Positions 53,507-64,000 of a DNA stretch of 64,000 bases are shown piece by piece. The translations under genes and the position numbers were made by a program. The DNA comes from Beroe forskalii. Its lineage: Eukaryota > Ctenophora > Nuda > Beroida > Beroidae. The notes beneath the pieces were generated by a model. That model saw only the letters and a program-made list of their open reading frames with translations, was not told where the DNA came from and ran no database searches. How positions within the stretch are numbered: the first letter of the stretch is position 1; every line of letters starts with the position of its first letter. The DNA lies in NCBI GenBank assembly GCA_011033025.1, contig WFMF01000024.1:806001-870000 (forward strand), written 5' to 3'.

Positions 53507-55965
53507 GCCGACGGAGGCTCACGGACCCTTCCCGGACCCTTGACGGACCCTTCCCGGACCCTTCCCGGACCCTTCCCGGGCCCTTCCCGGACCCTTCCCG
53601 GACCCTTCCCGGACCCTTCCCGGACCCTTCCCGGACCCTTCCCGGACCCTTCATGGACCCTTCATGGGTCCTTGACGGACCCCTCGCGGACCCTTCCCGG
53701 ACCCCTCACGGACCCTTCCCGGACCCCTAACAGTCCTTTGCATGAACCTTGTCTTAATTTTCCCGGACCCTTCCCGGGAACTTCCCGGACCCTTCCCGAG
53801 AACTTCCCGGACCCTTCCCGGGAACTTCCTGGACCCTTCCCGGGAACTTCCCGGACCCTTCCCGGGAACTTCCCGGGAACTTCCCGGACCCTCCCGGGAA
53901 CTTCCCGGACCCTTCCCGGGACTTTCCCGGGTCTTTTTCCTAAGTAAAAGGAAACGATACCTATTGGTCAGGAATGTGTTACAATGGTGTTTTGCCGTCA
54001 TAAAACACTTCGCATTATTTCCCGAATCACATTTTACCGAAAGGACCCGGGAACTTCCCGGACCCTTCCCGGGCCCTTCCCGGACCCTTCCCGGGAACTT
54101 CCCGGACCCTTCCCGGGACTTTCCCGGGTCTTTTTCCTAAGTTAAAGGAAACGATACCTATTGGTCAGGAATGTGTTACAATGGTGTTTTGCCGTCATAA
54201 AACACTTCGCATTATTTCCCGAATCACATTTAACCAAAAGGACCCGGGCCCTTCCCGGACCCTTCCCGGGAACTTCCCGGACCCTTCCCGGGACTTTCCC
54301 GGGTCTTTTTCCTAAGTAAAAGGAAACGATACCTATTGGTCAGGAATGTGTTACAATGGTGTTTTGCCGTCATAAAACACTTCGCATTATTTCCCGAATC
54401 ACATTTAACCAAAAGGACCCGGAACTTCCCGGACCCTTCCCGGAACTTCCGGACCCTTCCTGACTTTCCCGGGTCTTTTTCCTAAGTAAAAGGAAACGAT
54501 ACCTATTGGTCAGGAATGTGTTACAATGGTGTTTTGCCGTCATAAAACACTTCGCATTATTTCCCGAATCACATTTAACCAAAAGGACCCGGGAACTTCC
54601 CGGACCCTTCCCGGACCCTTCCCGGGAACTTCCCGGGTCTTTTTCCTAAGTAAAAGGAAACGATACCTATTGGTCAGGGATGTGTTACAATGGTGTTTTG
54701 CCGTCATAAAACACTTCGCATTATTTCCCGAATCACATTTTACCGAAAGGACCCGGGAACTTCCCGGACCCTTCCCGGGAACTTCCCGGACCCTTCCCGG
54801 GCCCTTCCCGGACCCTTCCCGGACCCTTCATGGACCCTTCATGGGTCCTTGACGGACCCCTCGCGGACCCTTCCCGGACCCCTCACGGACCCTTCCCGGA
54901 CCCCTAACAGTCCTTTGCATGAACCTTGTCTTAATTTCCCTAATTTTCCCGGACCCTTCCCGGGAACTTCCCGGACCCTTCCCGGGAACTTCCCGGACCC
55001 TTCCCGGACCCTTCCCGGACCCTTCCCGGGAACTTCCCGGACCCTTCCCGGGTCTTTTTCCTAAGTAAAAGGAAACAATACCTATTGGTCAGGAATGGTG
55101 TTTTGCCGTCATAAAACACTTCGCATTATTTCCCGAATCACATTTTACCGAAAGGACCCGGGAACTTCCCGGACCCTTCCCGGACCCTTCCCGGGAACTT
55201 CCCGGACCCTTCCCGGGTCTTTTTCCTAAGTAAAAGGAAACAATACCTATTGGTCAGGAATGTGTTACAATGGTGTTTTGCCGTCATAAAACACTTCGCA
55301 TTATTTCCCGAATCACATTTTACCGAAAGGACCCGGGAACTTCCCGGACCCTTCCCGGACCCTTCCCGGGAACTTCCCGGACCCTTCCCGGGACTTTCCC
55401 GGGTCTTTTTCCTAAGTAAAAGGAAACGATACCTATTGGTCAGGAATGTGTTACAATGGTGTTTTGCCGTCATAAAACACTTCGCATTATTTCCCGAATC
55501 ACATTTTACCGAAAGGACCCGGGAACTTCCCGGACCCTTCCTGACCCTTCCGGGAACTTCCCGGACCCTTCAGGACTTTTCCCGGGTCTTTTTCCTAAGT
55601 AAAAAGGAAACAATACCTATTGGTCAGAATGTGTTACAATGGTGTTTTGCCGTCATAAAACACTTCGCATTATTTCCCGAATCACATTTAACCGAACTTC
55701 CCGGACCTTTTTTCAGGAACTTCCTGACCCTTCCGGGAACTTTTTCCGGGAACTTCCTGACCCTTCCCGGGTCTTTTTCCTAAGTAAAAGGAAACGATAC
55801 CTATTGGTCAGGAATGTGTTACAATGGTGTTTTGCCGTCATAAAACACTTCGCATTATTTTTCGAATCACATTTTACCGAAAGGACCCGGGAACTTCCCG
55901 GACCCTTCCCTGGAACTTCCCGGACCCTTCCCGGGACGTTCCCGGTTCTTTTTTCGAAGTAAAAG
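53507..55965. repeat. Left satellite arm of the Merlin element
   Basis: Alternating parts: runs of CCCGGACCCTT and CCCGGGAACTT, and a conserved unit of about 115 bp with AGGAAACGATACCTATTGGT, GTGTTTTGCCGTCATAAAAC and TATTTCCCGAATCACATTT. There are ten such units and a broken eleventh at 55960. A block with CAGTCCTTTGCATGAACC occurs twice (53728 and 54908), so the arm grew by internal duplication. Open frames (PGPFPDPSRTLP-type) are artefacts. Confidence 0.9.
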
Positions 55966-56115
55966 GAAACGATAGGAATGTAGTTAGGAATGTAATAATG
56001 GACTTCTTGAGTAATAATTTGGATTACACAGGACATTTAATACTGAATATTAACACTAAAATAATAATAATAATAATACATTTATCTACAATATTTAATA
56101 TTAGTTCATATCATA

Positions 56116-57057
56116 TCACTTAAAAACCCTCTGAAAAAGCTGAGGAAGATCAACATTAAAAAGTTTCCGAATACTTTTGTCTGTTCTTGTGATTCCAAAC
56201 TTCTTCTTCCACATGAATTCCAGGAGAGCAAGTTGCATTGCGTTGGAATCCCTCCGAGCATTGCCATGTCCCTGCTTCAAGTGCTTCTTAGCATGAAACC
56301 ACATGCCTTCGCATGTGTTTGTGTGAACACCAGTCACAGGGTCCACAAACCCTTGTCTGTGGTTGACGACAAAATGTTTGTATCCATGTTTACTGAGAGA
56401 TTTGTAGCCACCCCACTTATCAGTCAGGATTGTGGTTCCCGGAAGCACATGCTCTGCTATCAGCCAGAGTAGGGTATGGTGATCTCTCCTGTTGTGTGGG
56501 CATTCCACGAGGAACACTTCACCAGTTGTCCGGGAGATTCCGCCAAGGACCCACTTACCAACCACTCTCCTCCCCCGGTTGTACTTCCGCTTGCCAAACT
56601 TTGATTCGTCTATCTCGATGATGTGTCCAGGTCCTCCAATTCTGGTCGGGTTGCCGTTGTTGAGGATATCCTCTGCCATGCACTGCCGAATCCCCTTGAA
56701 GACAGACCGTACGGTTTTTGCATTCATTGATATCAATCGAGATGTGTCGCACACACTGGTGAAGTTGCAGAAGAACCACAGGAGCTTGAAGAAGATACCA
56801 AATGAAAGGGTACGGTTGGATAGGAGGCTGCCACAGCGTACAGATGTGAAGTGGCGACAACCAGGACACTCCCAACAGAAGCCATCTGAATACTTGTTGG
56901 CAGGACAGGTCTTCAGCACCTTGTACCGGTTGCAGGCGTCGCAGAATTGGTGAGGACGAAGGACTCCAATGTTGAGGGAATACTGTAGAGAAGAGCGTTC
57001 TGATGAGAAGAATCCAGACCTGCAGAGATCTTCGTAGGAAGGATGGTTTTGAGTCAT
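56116..57057 (-). CDS. Merlin transposase (IS1595/ISXO2-like DDE)
   Basis: 313 residues from ATG at 57055-57057 (A at -3). The frame is open five codons further to GTG 57070-57072, but a TAG lies upstream, so ATG is preferred. The N-terminus has a zinc-ribbon-like pair CDAC (Cys39/42) and CPGC (Cys64/67). The catalytic core has EIDESKFGKRKYNRGRRVVG (Asp150), ILTDKWGGYKSL (Asp213) and HTNTCEGMWFHAKKHLKQGH (Glu250), the DDE triad of Merlin elements; bacterial relatives often differ at the third position. Ends LFQRVFK-TGA. No stops or frameshifts, so possibly active. It would act in the nucleus, binding the element's tips and cutting and joining DNA. Confidence 0.93.
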   Translation of the reverse strand: MTQNHPSYEDLCRSGFFSSERSSLQYSLNIGVLRPHQFCDACNRYKVLKTCPANKYSDGFCWECPGCRHFTSVRCGSLLSNRTLSFGIFFKLLWFFCNFTSVCDTSRLISMNAKTVRSVFKGIRQCMAEDILNNGNPTRIGGPGHIIEIDESKFGKRKYNRGRRVVGKWVLGGISRTTGEVFLVECPHNRRDHHTLLWLIAEHVLPGTTILTDKWGGYKSLSKHGYKHFVVNHRQGFVDPVTGVHTNTCEGMWFHAKKHLKQGHGNARRDSNAMQLALLEFMWKKKFGITRTDKSIRKLFNVDLPQLFQRVFK

Positions 57058-57085
57058 TGTGATGATGGCCACCGTCGAGTTATTC

Positions 57086-57093
57086 TATATATA
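57086..57093 (-). promoter_or_regulatory. Candidate TATA box for the transposase
   Basis: TATATATA on the minus strand, 29 bases upstream of the ATG. It would give a very short 5' leader, as in some compact transposons. Farther upstream, ATAACATGTGATCATATTCA occurs twice in tandem (about 57192-57235). Confidence 0.35.
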
Positions 57094-57479
57094 CAATTCG
57101 GGCATGTGTTACATGAGTACTTATTGCATGGCTGATAGGTATGTTGTTTGTACTACAATTACCGTAACTTGATCCCGTGATAGAGATCGTATAACATGTG
57201 ATCATATTCATATAACATGTGATCATATTCATATAACGGCCATCAAATAGGATCAAATTACGTAGGGTCCTATGATGGATTGTCTGCAATCGGTGGACAA
57301 TCTCAAAACATTGAAACCCGAGCCACTTTGCGAGGGCCGAGGGCTCGCGCATTGTCGAATTCGTAATGTGATTTTGAGCAAAAGTGTATTCGGCCAGTCA
57401 ATTTCACTAGCCGGTACTCGACTACTTGACAATCAACTAGTCGGGGAATTCAGTTCATGGTTGATGAGAAATTCCCTAT

Positions 57480-57670
57480 AACCCAATTGGTAGTGGTACC
57501 GCATCAATTGGTACTTCACTAGTTGGTACTTTACTAGTTGGTACTCTAATAGTTGGTATTCGACTAGTTGGTAGTTGGTACTCGAATAGTTGGTACACGA
57601 AGAGTTGGAACTTGACTAGTCCGCTAGTTCGTACTTGACTAGTTGGTACTCGAATAGTTGGAACTTGGCT
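57480..57670. repeat. Minisatellite of ACTAGTTGGTACTCGA units
   Basis: About ten imperfect 16-20 bp units containing TAGTTGGTAC, immediately between the transposase promoter region and the right arm. The GGTAC core is also in the element's tip (CTTGGTACTC), so it could be internal transposase-binding sites or chance. Confidence 0.7.
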
Positions 57671-58543
57671 AGTCGGGTCCGGGAAGTTCCCGGGTCCTTT
57701 TGGTAAAATGTTAAAATGCGATTCGGAAAATAATGCGAAGTGTTTTATGACGGCAAAACACCATTGTAACACATTCCTGACCAATAGGCATCGTTTCCTT
57801 TTACTTAGGAAAAAGACCCGGGAAAGTCCCGGGAAGGGTCCGGGAAGTTCCCGGGAAGGGTCCGGGAAGTTCCCGGGAAGGGTCCGGGAAGTTCCCGGGT
57901 CCTTTTGGTTAAATGTGATTCGGGAAATAATGCGAAGTGTTTTATGACGGCAAAACACCATTGTAACACATTCCTGACCAATAGGTATCGTTTCCTTTTA
58001 CTTAGGAAAAAGACCCGGAAAGTCCCGGAAGGGTCCGGAAGGGCCCAGGAAGGGTCAGGAAGTTCCCGGTCCTTTCGGTAAAATGTGATTCGGGAAATAA
58101 TGCGAAGTGTTTATGACAGCAAAACACCATTGTAACACATTCCTGACCAATAGGTATCGTTTCCTTTTACTTAGAAAAAGACCCGGAAAGTCCTGGAAGG
58201 GTCCGGGAAGTTCGGGAAGGGTCCGGGAAGTTCCCGGGAAGGGTCCGGGAAGTTCCCGGGTCCTTTTGGTTAAATGTGATTCGGGAAATAATGCGAAGTG
58301 TTTTATGACGGCAAAACACCATTGTAACACATTCCTGACCAATAGGTATCGTTTCCTTTAACTTAGGAAAAAGACCCGGGAAAGTCCCGGGAAGGGTCCG
58401 GGAAGTTCCCGGGAAGGGCCCGGGAAGGGTCCGGGAAGTTCCCGGGTCCTTTCGGTAAAATGTGATTCGGGAAATAATGCGAAGTGTTACATGACGGCAA
58501 AACACCATTGTAACACATTCCTGACCAATAGGTATCGTTTCCT
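57671..58543. repeat. Right satellite arm of the Merlin element, inner part
   Basis: Five copies of the left arm's 115-bp unit in reverse orientation (ACCAATAGGTATCGTTTCC at about 57780, 57976, 58150, 58340 and 58525), separated by GGGAAGGGTCCGGGAAGTTC runs. The arm is interrupted at 58548 and continues at 61048-61440. Confidence 0.9.
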
Positions 58544-58547
58544 TTAA

Positions 58548-61047
58548 CCCATTAGTGCCCAAGGAAAAACTGGCAGAGTATTTTATATAACATGTTTATT
58601 TTCCGAACCACACTGGGCCACAATGACTAAGTTTAAAATCCCAATACTGGTACTTCAGTAGTTTTCGAGTTATGAACCTGTTGCTTTCGGGCAACACTGG
58701 GCTGTTGCCTTGGGGAAACATTACTTTATCTCTCAATATTTGGTATCTAAAAGTGAATTTATGGTTTATTCTACTGAGCAAGTAGCCACAGATGGAAATG
58801 GAAATCATATGCAATACTCACGGGAACCCAAAGCCTCAAAAAACGTACTGTTGCCCACAGGCAACACTGGGGAGAATGACATTTAACTATTTATTTCACG
58901 TTCTTGGACATTCATATCACGTGTGGACGGAAACAATATGCCTTTAACATATATAATCATTAAATATGGGATGATTTCCATAAATGCTGTTGCTTTTAGG
59001 CAACACTATGCCTGGATTTTACATAGCATCATGCGACAATATTTTTCAACTACCAACTACGAGAATGGTTATTTTCTTGCCTTATTTGGTGTGCTAGATG
59101 TCTATACTTCTATAGATGTGAAGTTTGGCATAAAATTTCAAAGATTATTGTTGCTTCTAGGCAACACCAGGATTCAACATGATAAATTTTGCTCCAAAAT
59201 ACATTTCTATAAAACTGCATGTTGGAATTTTATGCATTGGCAGGACCTTCTTTGCACTGACCCCTGGCTGTAGATTGAAAAGACAGATAATCTTCATAGA
59301 TGAGGCCATTGGGGTCCATTAGAAAACTGGATCGTAATAATTATTATTATTCAAATGGACTTTAGTTAACATAGAATTATGTCCCTTACTGCATGAGTTA
59401 CTGGATACGCCACATTTCTGATTTCTGCCTTGACATGACCGTTACCCCCATTGAAGCATTGAAGCGCACTCTATTTACATAACTCCGAGCTTGCAAAATG
59501 GCTCTGACTGACCTTCAGAGTTTACATTTTCCTTAAAAGAATGGTTAGATGATTGTGAAAAGGATCGTGGATTTATAGGCACCTCGTAGGTATACTGTAT
59601 AGCCAATAGTAATTATACACAGGTGAATAATGAATATTCGTTAAGTTTCCGTTGTGTGCTTGGGTTATGGATTGCCCCTTGAAAGTTGCAACTGGATGTT
59701 TACAGACACAGATAGGCTCAACATGGCCACAGTTAGGCATTTTATAAGGAGACTTTCGTCATTTCAGTAATTTGTGATTAGGTATGCAATGTCCCTGAAG
59801 TCTGAAAAGTGAAAGCTGAATAGACGTAATGTGTAGAAATGAGTGAAGGTTGTTTATAGACTCTTACAGGACATGCAAATGCAGGTGGAACCCACTTGAT
59901 GGTATTTTTGTCAGTTTTCTGCTATTGCTAGATCTCTCACCTGATCCAGTCGAAAACTCCACACTGTTACTACTCATAATCTGTACGTTCAGGGCTATGA
60001 AGAGTATTGCACCATCTATAGGGAGCTTTTAATTTTACTTGCCTATTGTGCACAGACCTTTTTTAACACCAATAGCAAATACCATTACAGTACATGCCAA
60101 TCATAATTAAATATATTTTTATAATGTTTTTAATTAATGTTGGTTCCGTTGAAAAATTAAGGACTCTGGTCAAGTTCTGAACGACCCAAAATACAAGTGT
60201 ATCCCAGTGTTGCCCAGAGGCAACAGATATAGTTTATTTTAACATTGCTGAACGAACAATTTAAACATTTATATCAGAAAGAACAATATGTTTATTTAAA
60301 TTGGCGTGCGTGTGGTAGGCCATGCCTCACAATATAATGGGGTGTCCTGGTGTTGCCCAGAGGCAACAAAGCAACAATTTTTATATATTTTAGCCTTTCT
60401 GAACGTGCAGCATACAGATTTCTATTACATAGTATCAGCCTTTTTGTTAAAAGCCGTTAATTTCGCTATTTTGGGCAAATTTTCAGCTTCTCCCAGTGTT
60501 GCCCAAGAGCAACACTTATAAAATGTTGCATATAACGTTCTTCTGCTTAGTGAATTTGCAATTTGGCTCAATTATAAAGCAATCAGACGATGCAAAACGG
60601 TCAGATAAAACATGATTCTGAGGTTTCTAGCCCATTTAGAACTGTTGCTTTTGGGCAACAGCCCAGTGTTGCCTAAAGGCAATCGGAACTTTGAATGCTT
60701 ATATCTCCTGACTGGTTTGGACTAATGAGTTCATTCTTTGACCATCTGAATGCCACGTCCAATGACCATTTAGGTGTATGCAGCAATAAAATCAAAAATC
60801 TGGTTTAGCTACCTCAATTAACCCAATTACTGAAGGTGGTAGAAAATCCTATCAAAAAATAAATGGTCAAATTAATTGGTCAATTAACTGGTTGCCTGAT
60901 GCCAAAAAGATATATTTCGAGATCAGGAAGTGTGTGAAATTTAATAGAGCTGGTGTTGTTGAAAAACGAAATTAATATCTCATTCAGAGAAGCCACAATT
61001 ACTCAAAACGTAACTGTTGCTTTTAGGCTACGTTGGGCACTAATGGG
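58548..61047. mobile_element. Nested 2.5-kb non-autonomous element, possibly piggyBac-like
   Basis: Inverted ends CCCATTAGTGCCCAA (58548) and TTGGGCACTAATGGG (ends 61047), 15 bp. TTAA precedes the left end (58544-58547), as for piggyBac, but TCCA follows the right end; about 15 bases of the satellite unit are missing there. The interior has about nine GTTGCC-spacer-GGCAAC palindromes (58680, 58855, 58990, 59152, 60213, 60354, 60497, 60650 and 61015), often with CCAGTGTTGCC resembling the tip. No transposase frame. Confidence 0.65.
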
Positions 61048-61440
61048 TCCAGGAAAGTTCCGGGAAGGGTCCAGGAAGGGTCAGGAAGTTCCTGAAGGAA
61101 GATCCCGAGGAAGGGTCCGGGAAGTTCCCGGGAAGGGTCCGGGAAGTTCCCGGGAAGGGTCCGGGAAGTTCGGGAAGGGTCCGGGAAGTTCCCGGGAAGG
61201 GTCCGGGAAGTTCCCGGGAAGGGTCCGGGAAAATTAAGACAAGGTTCATGCAAAGGACTGTTAGGGGTCCGGGAAGGGTCCGTGAGGGGTCCGGGAAGGG
61301 TCCGCGAGGGGTCCGTCAAGGACCCATGAAGGGTCCATGAAGGGTCCGGGAAGGGTCCGGGAAGGGCCCGGGAAGGGTCCCGGAAGGGTCCGTCAAGGGT
61401 CCGGGAAGGGCCCGGGAAGGGTCCGTGAGCCTCCGTCGGC
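61048..61440. repeat. Right satellite arm of the Merlin element, outer part
   Basis: GGGAAGGGTCCGGGAAGTTC array with GGTTCATGCAAAGGACTGTT (61238), the mirror of the left arm's block at 53728. It then passes through GGGTCCGTGAGCCTCC into the terminal repeat. Frames here are repeat artefacts. Confidence 0.85.
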
Positions 61441-61464
61441 AGAGTACCAAGTTGCCTTTCAGTA

Positions 61465-63000
61465 ACATTCAGGCTAAAATTAACAAAATCTATTTTTGCG
61501 CCCAAAACTATACCAACCCTTTAAGATCCAACCACAGTGAACACAGAAAGAATGAAATCGTGAGATTCCTTCTTTTTTTAATATAATTAAATATTAAGTA
61601 AGTATTTATTCATAAGGGTACACAATAATAACGTTCAGAAAGAAAAGGCAGATAAGCTGCTATATGAAAGAGAATAAGTCCTGCAGTCCACGTCCCGGTG
61701 CAAGGTACTAGGCACTTGCCAGGACAGAGAGGGACCACAAATCTCCAGATTTGAGGTCCGGATATTTAATTAACTACAACATTTGGACGGATTTGGCTGA
61801 GGTACCATGAAATAATACCATGTACAAATACTGGAAATGATAAGAAATGACATTGACTGATTGTTTTTAATACTCAGTGAGTTTCGCAGTCCTCACCTCG
61901 TAACATCTGTGCCAGGAACCCCTCAAGGATAGGGTGTGTGGAGAGAGTGCTAAAAGTTCTGTAGACGGGCCCTACTCAACTGGGATTTGTAGTTGGGATA
62001 CTCCACAAAGCACAGCAGCAAGCCAGCAGTCGATATCAGGATAATATCATGTAACTCTCGGAGTTAACCAGAATTACAGACGGAATTTCATCCAATGTTA
62101 CGAGGTTGAAAACCTCAATGGAACACTTGTAAAGAAGTATCCCTGCACATCCATAATATCAGGTAAAATTCCCACCAGAGAGAGGATGTGTGTAGATTAC
62201 AGGGCTTCACAAGGTTCATAAGGTTTAGGAATAAATAAAAACATATTATCAATAATAAACAAATAATTTAACAAACTCCCAAGTCCCATTATGAGGAAAG
62301 CAGGGTCAAATAACACTGATCATAATAAAGCATTACATAGTGTCTGATCAATAAACGTTATAATAAGTTAAAGGGTTTAATTAGTTGATAACCTGGTAAC
62401 TTGTTTAAGAAAGTAGAGGGAAAAGCGTTGCCCAGTACATCATAGAAAACAACATACGTTGCCTGGTAGAAGAATCAAACCGTTTTCAGACCATAACCTC
62501 CAAGATATCAATCAAAGAATTGTTTGAAAGAGGAGCGATAAGGAGATAAAAAGAAATAATGAGATTCGAAGACAGGTTGCAGGTTGCAGGTGCATAACCA
62601 CACACGGGTTGATGAGATTCTTAACAACAGGCTCACGGAACTGCAGCACATGACACCTTTAATAAGAGTTCTGATCACTCCCATTTGTGCATAAATACCC
62701 AAATCATTAGAAGCAAATAGAGGAAGTAACATTGGAAGTCCAAGAGGGAATTGACAGAGTCGTCAAGCAGTAAATTATATCAGTACGAAAAACCATAGAC
62801 ATCCCATGTTAGGAGGTAGGGTTAGATACAACAGTACTATAGTAAGATTGGTAGGTATATTAAGTTGTTTACGAAGATTTAAGCTCCGTAGAAGAAAACT
62901 AAAACTTTCAGAAGAAAAGATTTTATTTCGCATTTCGTTACACATATCTAGTTACAATAACTATCAAAGAAGCAAAGAGAATATTATCATAAATCATTTG
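61465..63000. other. Dispersed repeats, no recognised gene
   Basis: 61645-61815 resembles 44120-44230 (GATAAGCTGCTATATGAAAG). The block at 62515-62660 resembles 45620-45760 (GATGAGATTCTTAACA; GTTGCAGGTTGCAGGTGC). These pairs suggest diverged copies of the 44-46 kb segment. No coding frame stands out. Confidence 0.35.
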
Positions 63001-63029
63001 TAATCATTGATAAGCTTAAGTTTGTTAGC

Positions 63030-63440
63030 TGAAGGAGACATGGACGAGGACAACTGCATCTCCTCTAACACCCGCAGTCCGCAGACTCCCTTGACAGCTT
63101 GACACATAGTGATCAACGCAGTCACTTGACACGCAGTGATCTGATGTAGTGAACTGAATGCTCACAGCCCTGTATGGTGATGCCAGACCGCCGACGAAGC
63201 CGAACTCTTCTCGTCACTTCCATCCCCTCGGCGGGATGGGGCGTGCAGCCCCGACCTCTGGGTAGGTTCTACTTGTAATCTGAACACAATCATTCAAAAT
63301 ACAAAATATAAAACGACTAAATGAGAGAATAAATAAAAGACATGGACGAGGACACCTGCATCTCCTCTAACACCCGCAGTCCACAGACTCCCTTGCAGCT
63401 GACATTGACAGCTTGAAACATGGTGATCAACATGGTGATA
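63030..63440 (+). repeat. Direct repeat of about 100 bp
   Basis: ACATGGACGAGGACA and CTGCATCTCCTCTAACACCC occur at 63037 and 63341, each followed by CGCAGTC-CAGACTCCCTTG and TGATCAAC-rich sequence. A GC-rich stretch at 63185-63255 lies between them. Function unknown. Confidence 0.75.
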
Positions 63441-63536
63441 ACCATGGTGATCAACTCAGTGACTGACGCTAAGTCTGGTGGTGGAGAAGATAGTAAGAGT
63501 TGTGAGTACTTATATTTTCACAGACATTGAAAACGA

Positions 63537-63764
63537 ATGGAGTCTGCTGATGCTTCCACGCACATGTTGAGAGGCAAAATTATGTGCTGTGAAAAAGCAT
63601 CGAATGGGGGTTTCAAGGTCGCCATCCAACATATGAATTGTACTGCTTCACAGGACTATACTGTGGTCGGCAGTTTTACTCCGATAAAGGTTTATTTAAT
63701 CAGGAATGAGATCGTGTATCTAATTTTCACGAATATTGTCCTCAAGCTGACTTCAGAATATTAA
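63537..63764 (+). CDS. Small unrecognised open frame
   Basis: 75 codons with a true ATG: MESADASTHMLRGKIMCCEK, then ASNGGFKVAIQHMNCTASQD, then YTVVGSFTPIKVYLIRNEIV, to TAA. Composition is protein-like in the first two thirds and hydrophobic at the end (IVYLIFTNIVLKL). No homologue recognised and no copy elsewhere in the window. The rest to 64000 is AT-rich with no signal. Confidence 0.25.
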   Translation: MESADASTHMLRGKIMCCEKASNGGFKVAIQHMNCTASQDYTVVGSFTPIKVYLIRNEIVYLIFTNIVLKLTSEY

Positions 63765-64000
63765 GTGAAGTAGGTATAATGTAATTGGTATTATATATTA
63801 TGAACTAAAAAAAGATGGTACGCATTCCAAATATATTATAAAAATAATTCATAATGATACTAATTTATTCCCTTCCAATTATAAGCTAACGATGTATTAA
63901 TGAAAGCACTACCTATAATCTATGCTACTTCACATGACTGATGAATTACTATTTTATTAGATAAATTATTCTTATCATGAACTTAACATAACACTTATGA

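Larger units (their letters stand above)
53491..61456 (-). mobile_element. Complete Merlin-type DNA transposon with satellite arms
   Basis: The tips begin GGCAACTTGGTACTCTGCCG at 53491; the complement finishes at 61456, identical for about 45 bp. The 8-bp duplication TTTCAGTA is exact at 53483-53490 and 61457-61464. Length is 7,966 bp including a nested 2.5-kb element. It carries one transposase gene on the minus strand. Arms of CCCGGACCCTTCCCGGGAAC satellites lie in inverted orientation on both sides. Merlin (IS1595/ISXO2-related) elements make 8-9 bp duplications, which fits. Intact ends, exact duplication and an open transposase indicate recent insertion. Confidence 0.9.

Noticed and set aside
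53540-54140. Long frames of PDPSRTLPGPF-type repeats (and reverse-strand GKGPGSSREG)
   Set aside because: They follow the period of the Merlin-arm satellite on both strands and break at unit boundaries; no start context or non-repetitive domain.
57055-57072. Transposase start at GTG 57070-57072
   Set aside because: Eukaryotic genes seldom start at GTG, and an in-frame ATG with A at -3 follows five codons later.
1-64000. CRISPR array or bacterial-type operon interpretation of the tandem repeats
   Set aside because: Repeats lack constant repeat plus unique spacer structure, there are no cas-like genes, and splice and poly(A) signals point to a eukaryote.

Overview
This is a eukaryotic, almost certainly animal, genomic window, probably from an invertebrate whose lineage I cannot fix. 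Coding potential comes as short exon-sized frames rather than operons. Splice-acceptor contexts and poly(A) signals are visible, and most of the DNA is mobile elements, minisatellites, foldbacks and segmental copies. No rRNA gene, CRISPR array or convincing tRNA gene was found.

Layout. 0-1.7 kb: last exon and 3' UTR of a gene with a P/Y/Q/G-rich C-terminus, preceded by a minisatellite built from repeated copies of its own splice acceptor. 1.8-4.4 kb: a 369-bp near-perfect palindrome, a foldback element and a three-level nest of small DNA transposons. 4.4-9.2 kb: short unrecognised coding modules, some duplicated. 9.2-16.1 kb: tandem LTR-like units whose interiors are 39-bp minisatellites; one LTR copy is split by a 1,827-bp DNA transposon with a perfect 8-bp target duplication. 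16-19 kb: sparse repeats. 19-43.6 kb: a large, partly tandem array of one unit carrying the same short exon-like modules in the same order. Its copies are peppered with insertions: a 1.9-kb Merlin-like element, a solo LTR, a 322-bp MITE and a non-LTR retrotransposon fragment. 44-53.3 kb: a second set of unrecognised coding modules with a segmental duplication. 53.5-61.5 kb: a complete Merlin-type DNA transposon. 61.5-64 kb: dispersed repeats and one possible small gene.

The best-supported gene is the Merlin (IS1595/ISXO2-like) transposase at 56116-57057 on the minus strand. Its element runs 53491-61456, with long matching ends, an exact 8-bp duplication TTTCAGTA, and arms made of tandem satellite units in opposite orientation on the two sides. 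A separate 2.5-kb element, probably piggyBac-like, sits in its right arm. A second, transposase-less element at 26198-28095 has closely similar tips (GGCAA, two variable bases, TGGTAC), an 8-bp duplication with one mismatch, and the same inverted-satellite design. These two elements are the most distinctive feature of the window.

The repeated coding modules at 6-9, 13-14, 17-45 and 49-53 kb belong to families I do not recognise. Some show length changes in multiples of three and mostly silent differences between copies, so they descend from real genes; most copies here are broken. Many long open frames in the minisatellites are artefacts of repeat periods divisible by three, and several open frames begin only at non-ATG codons.
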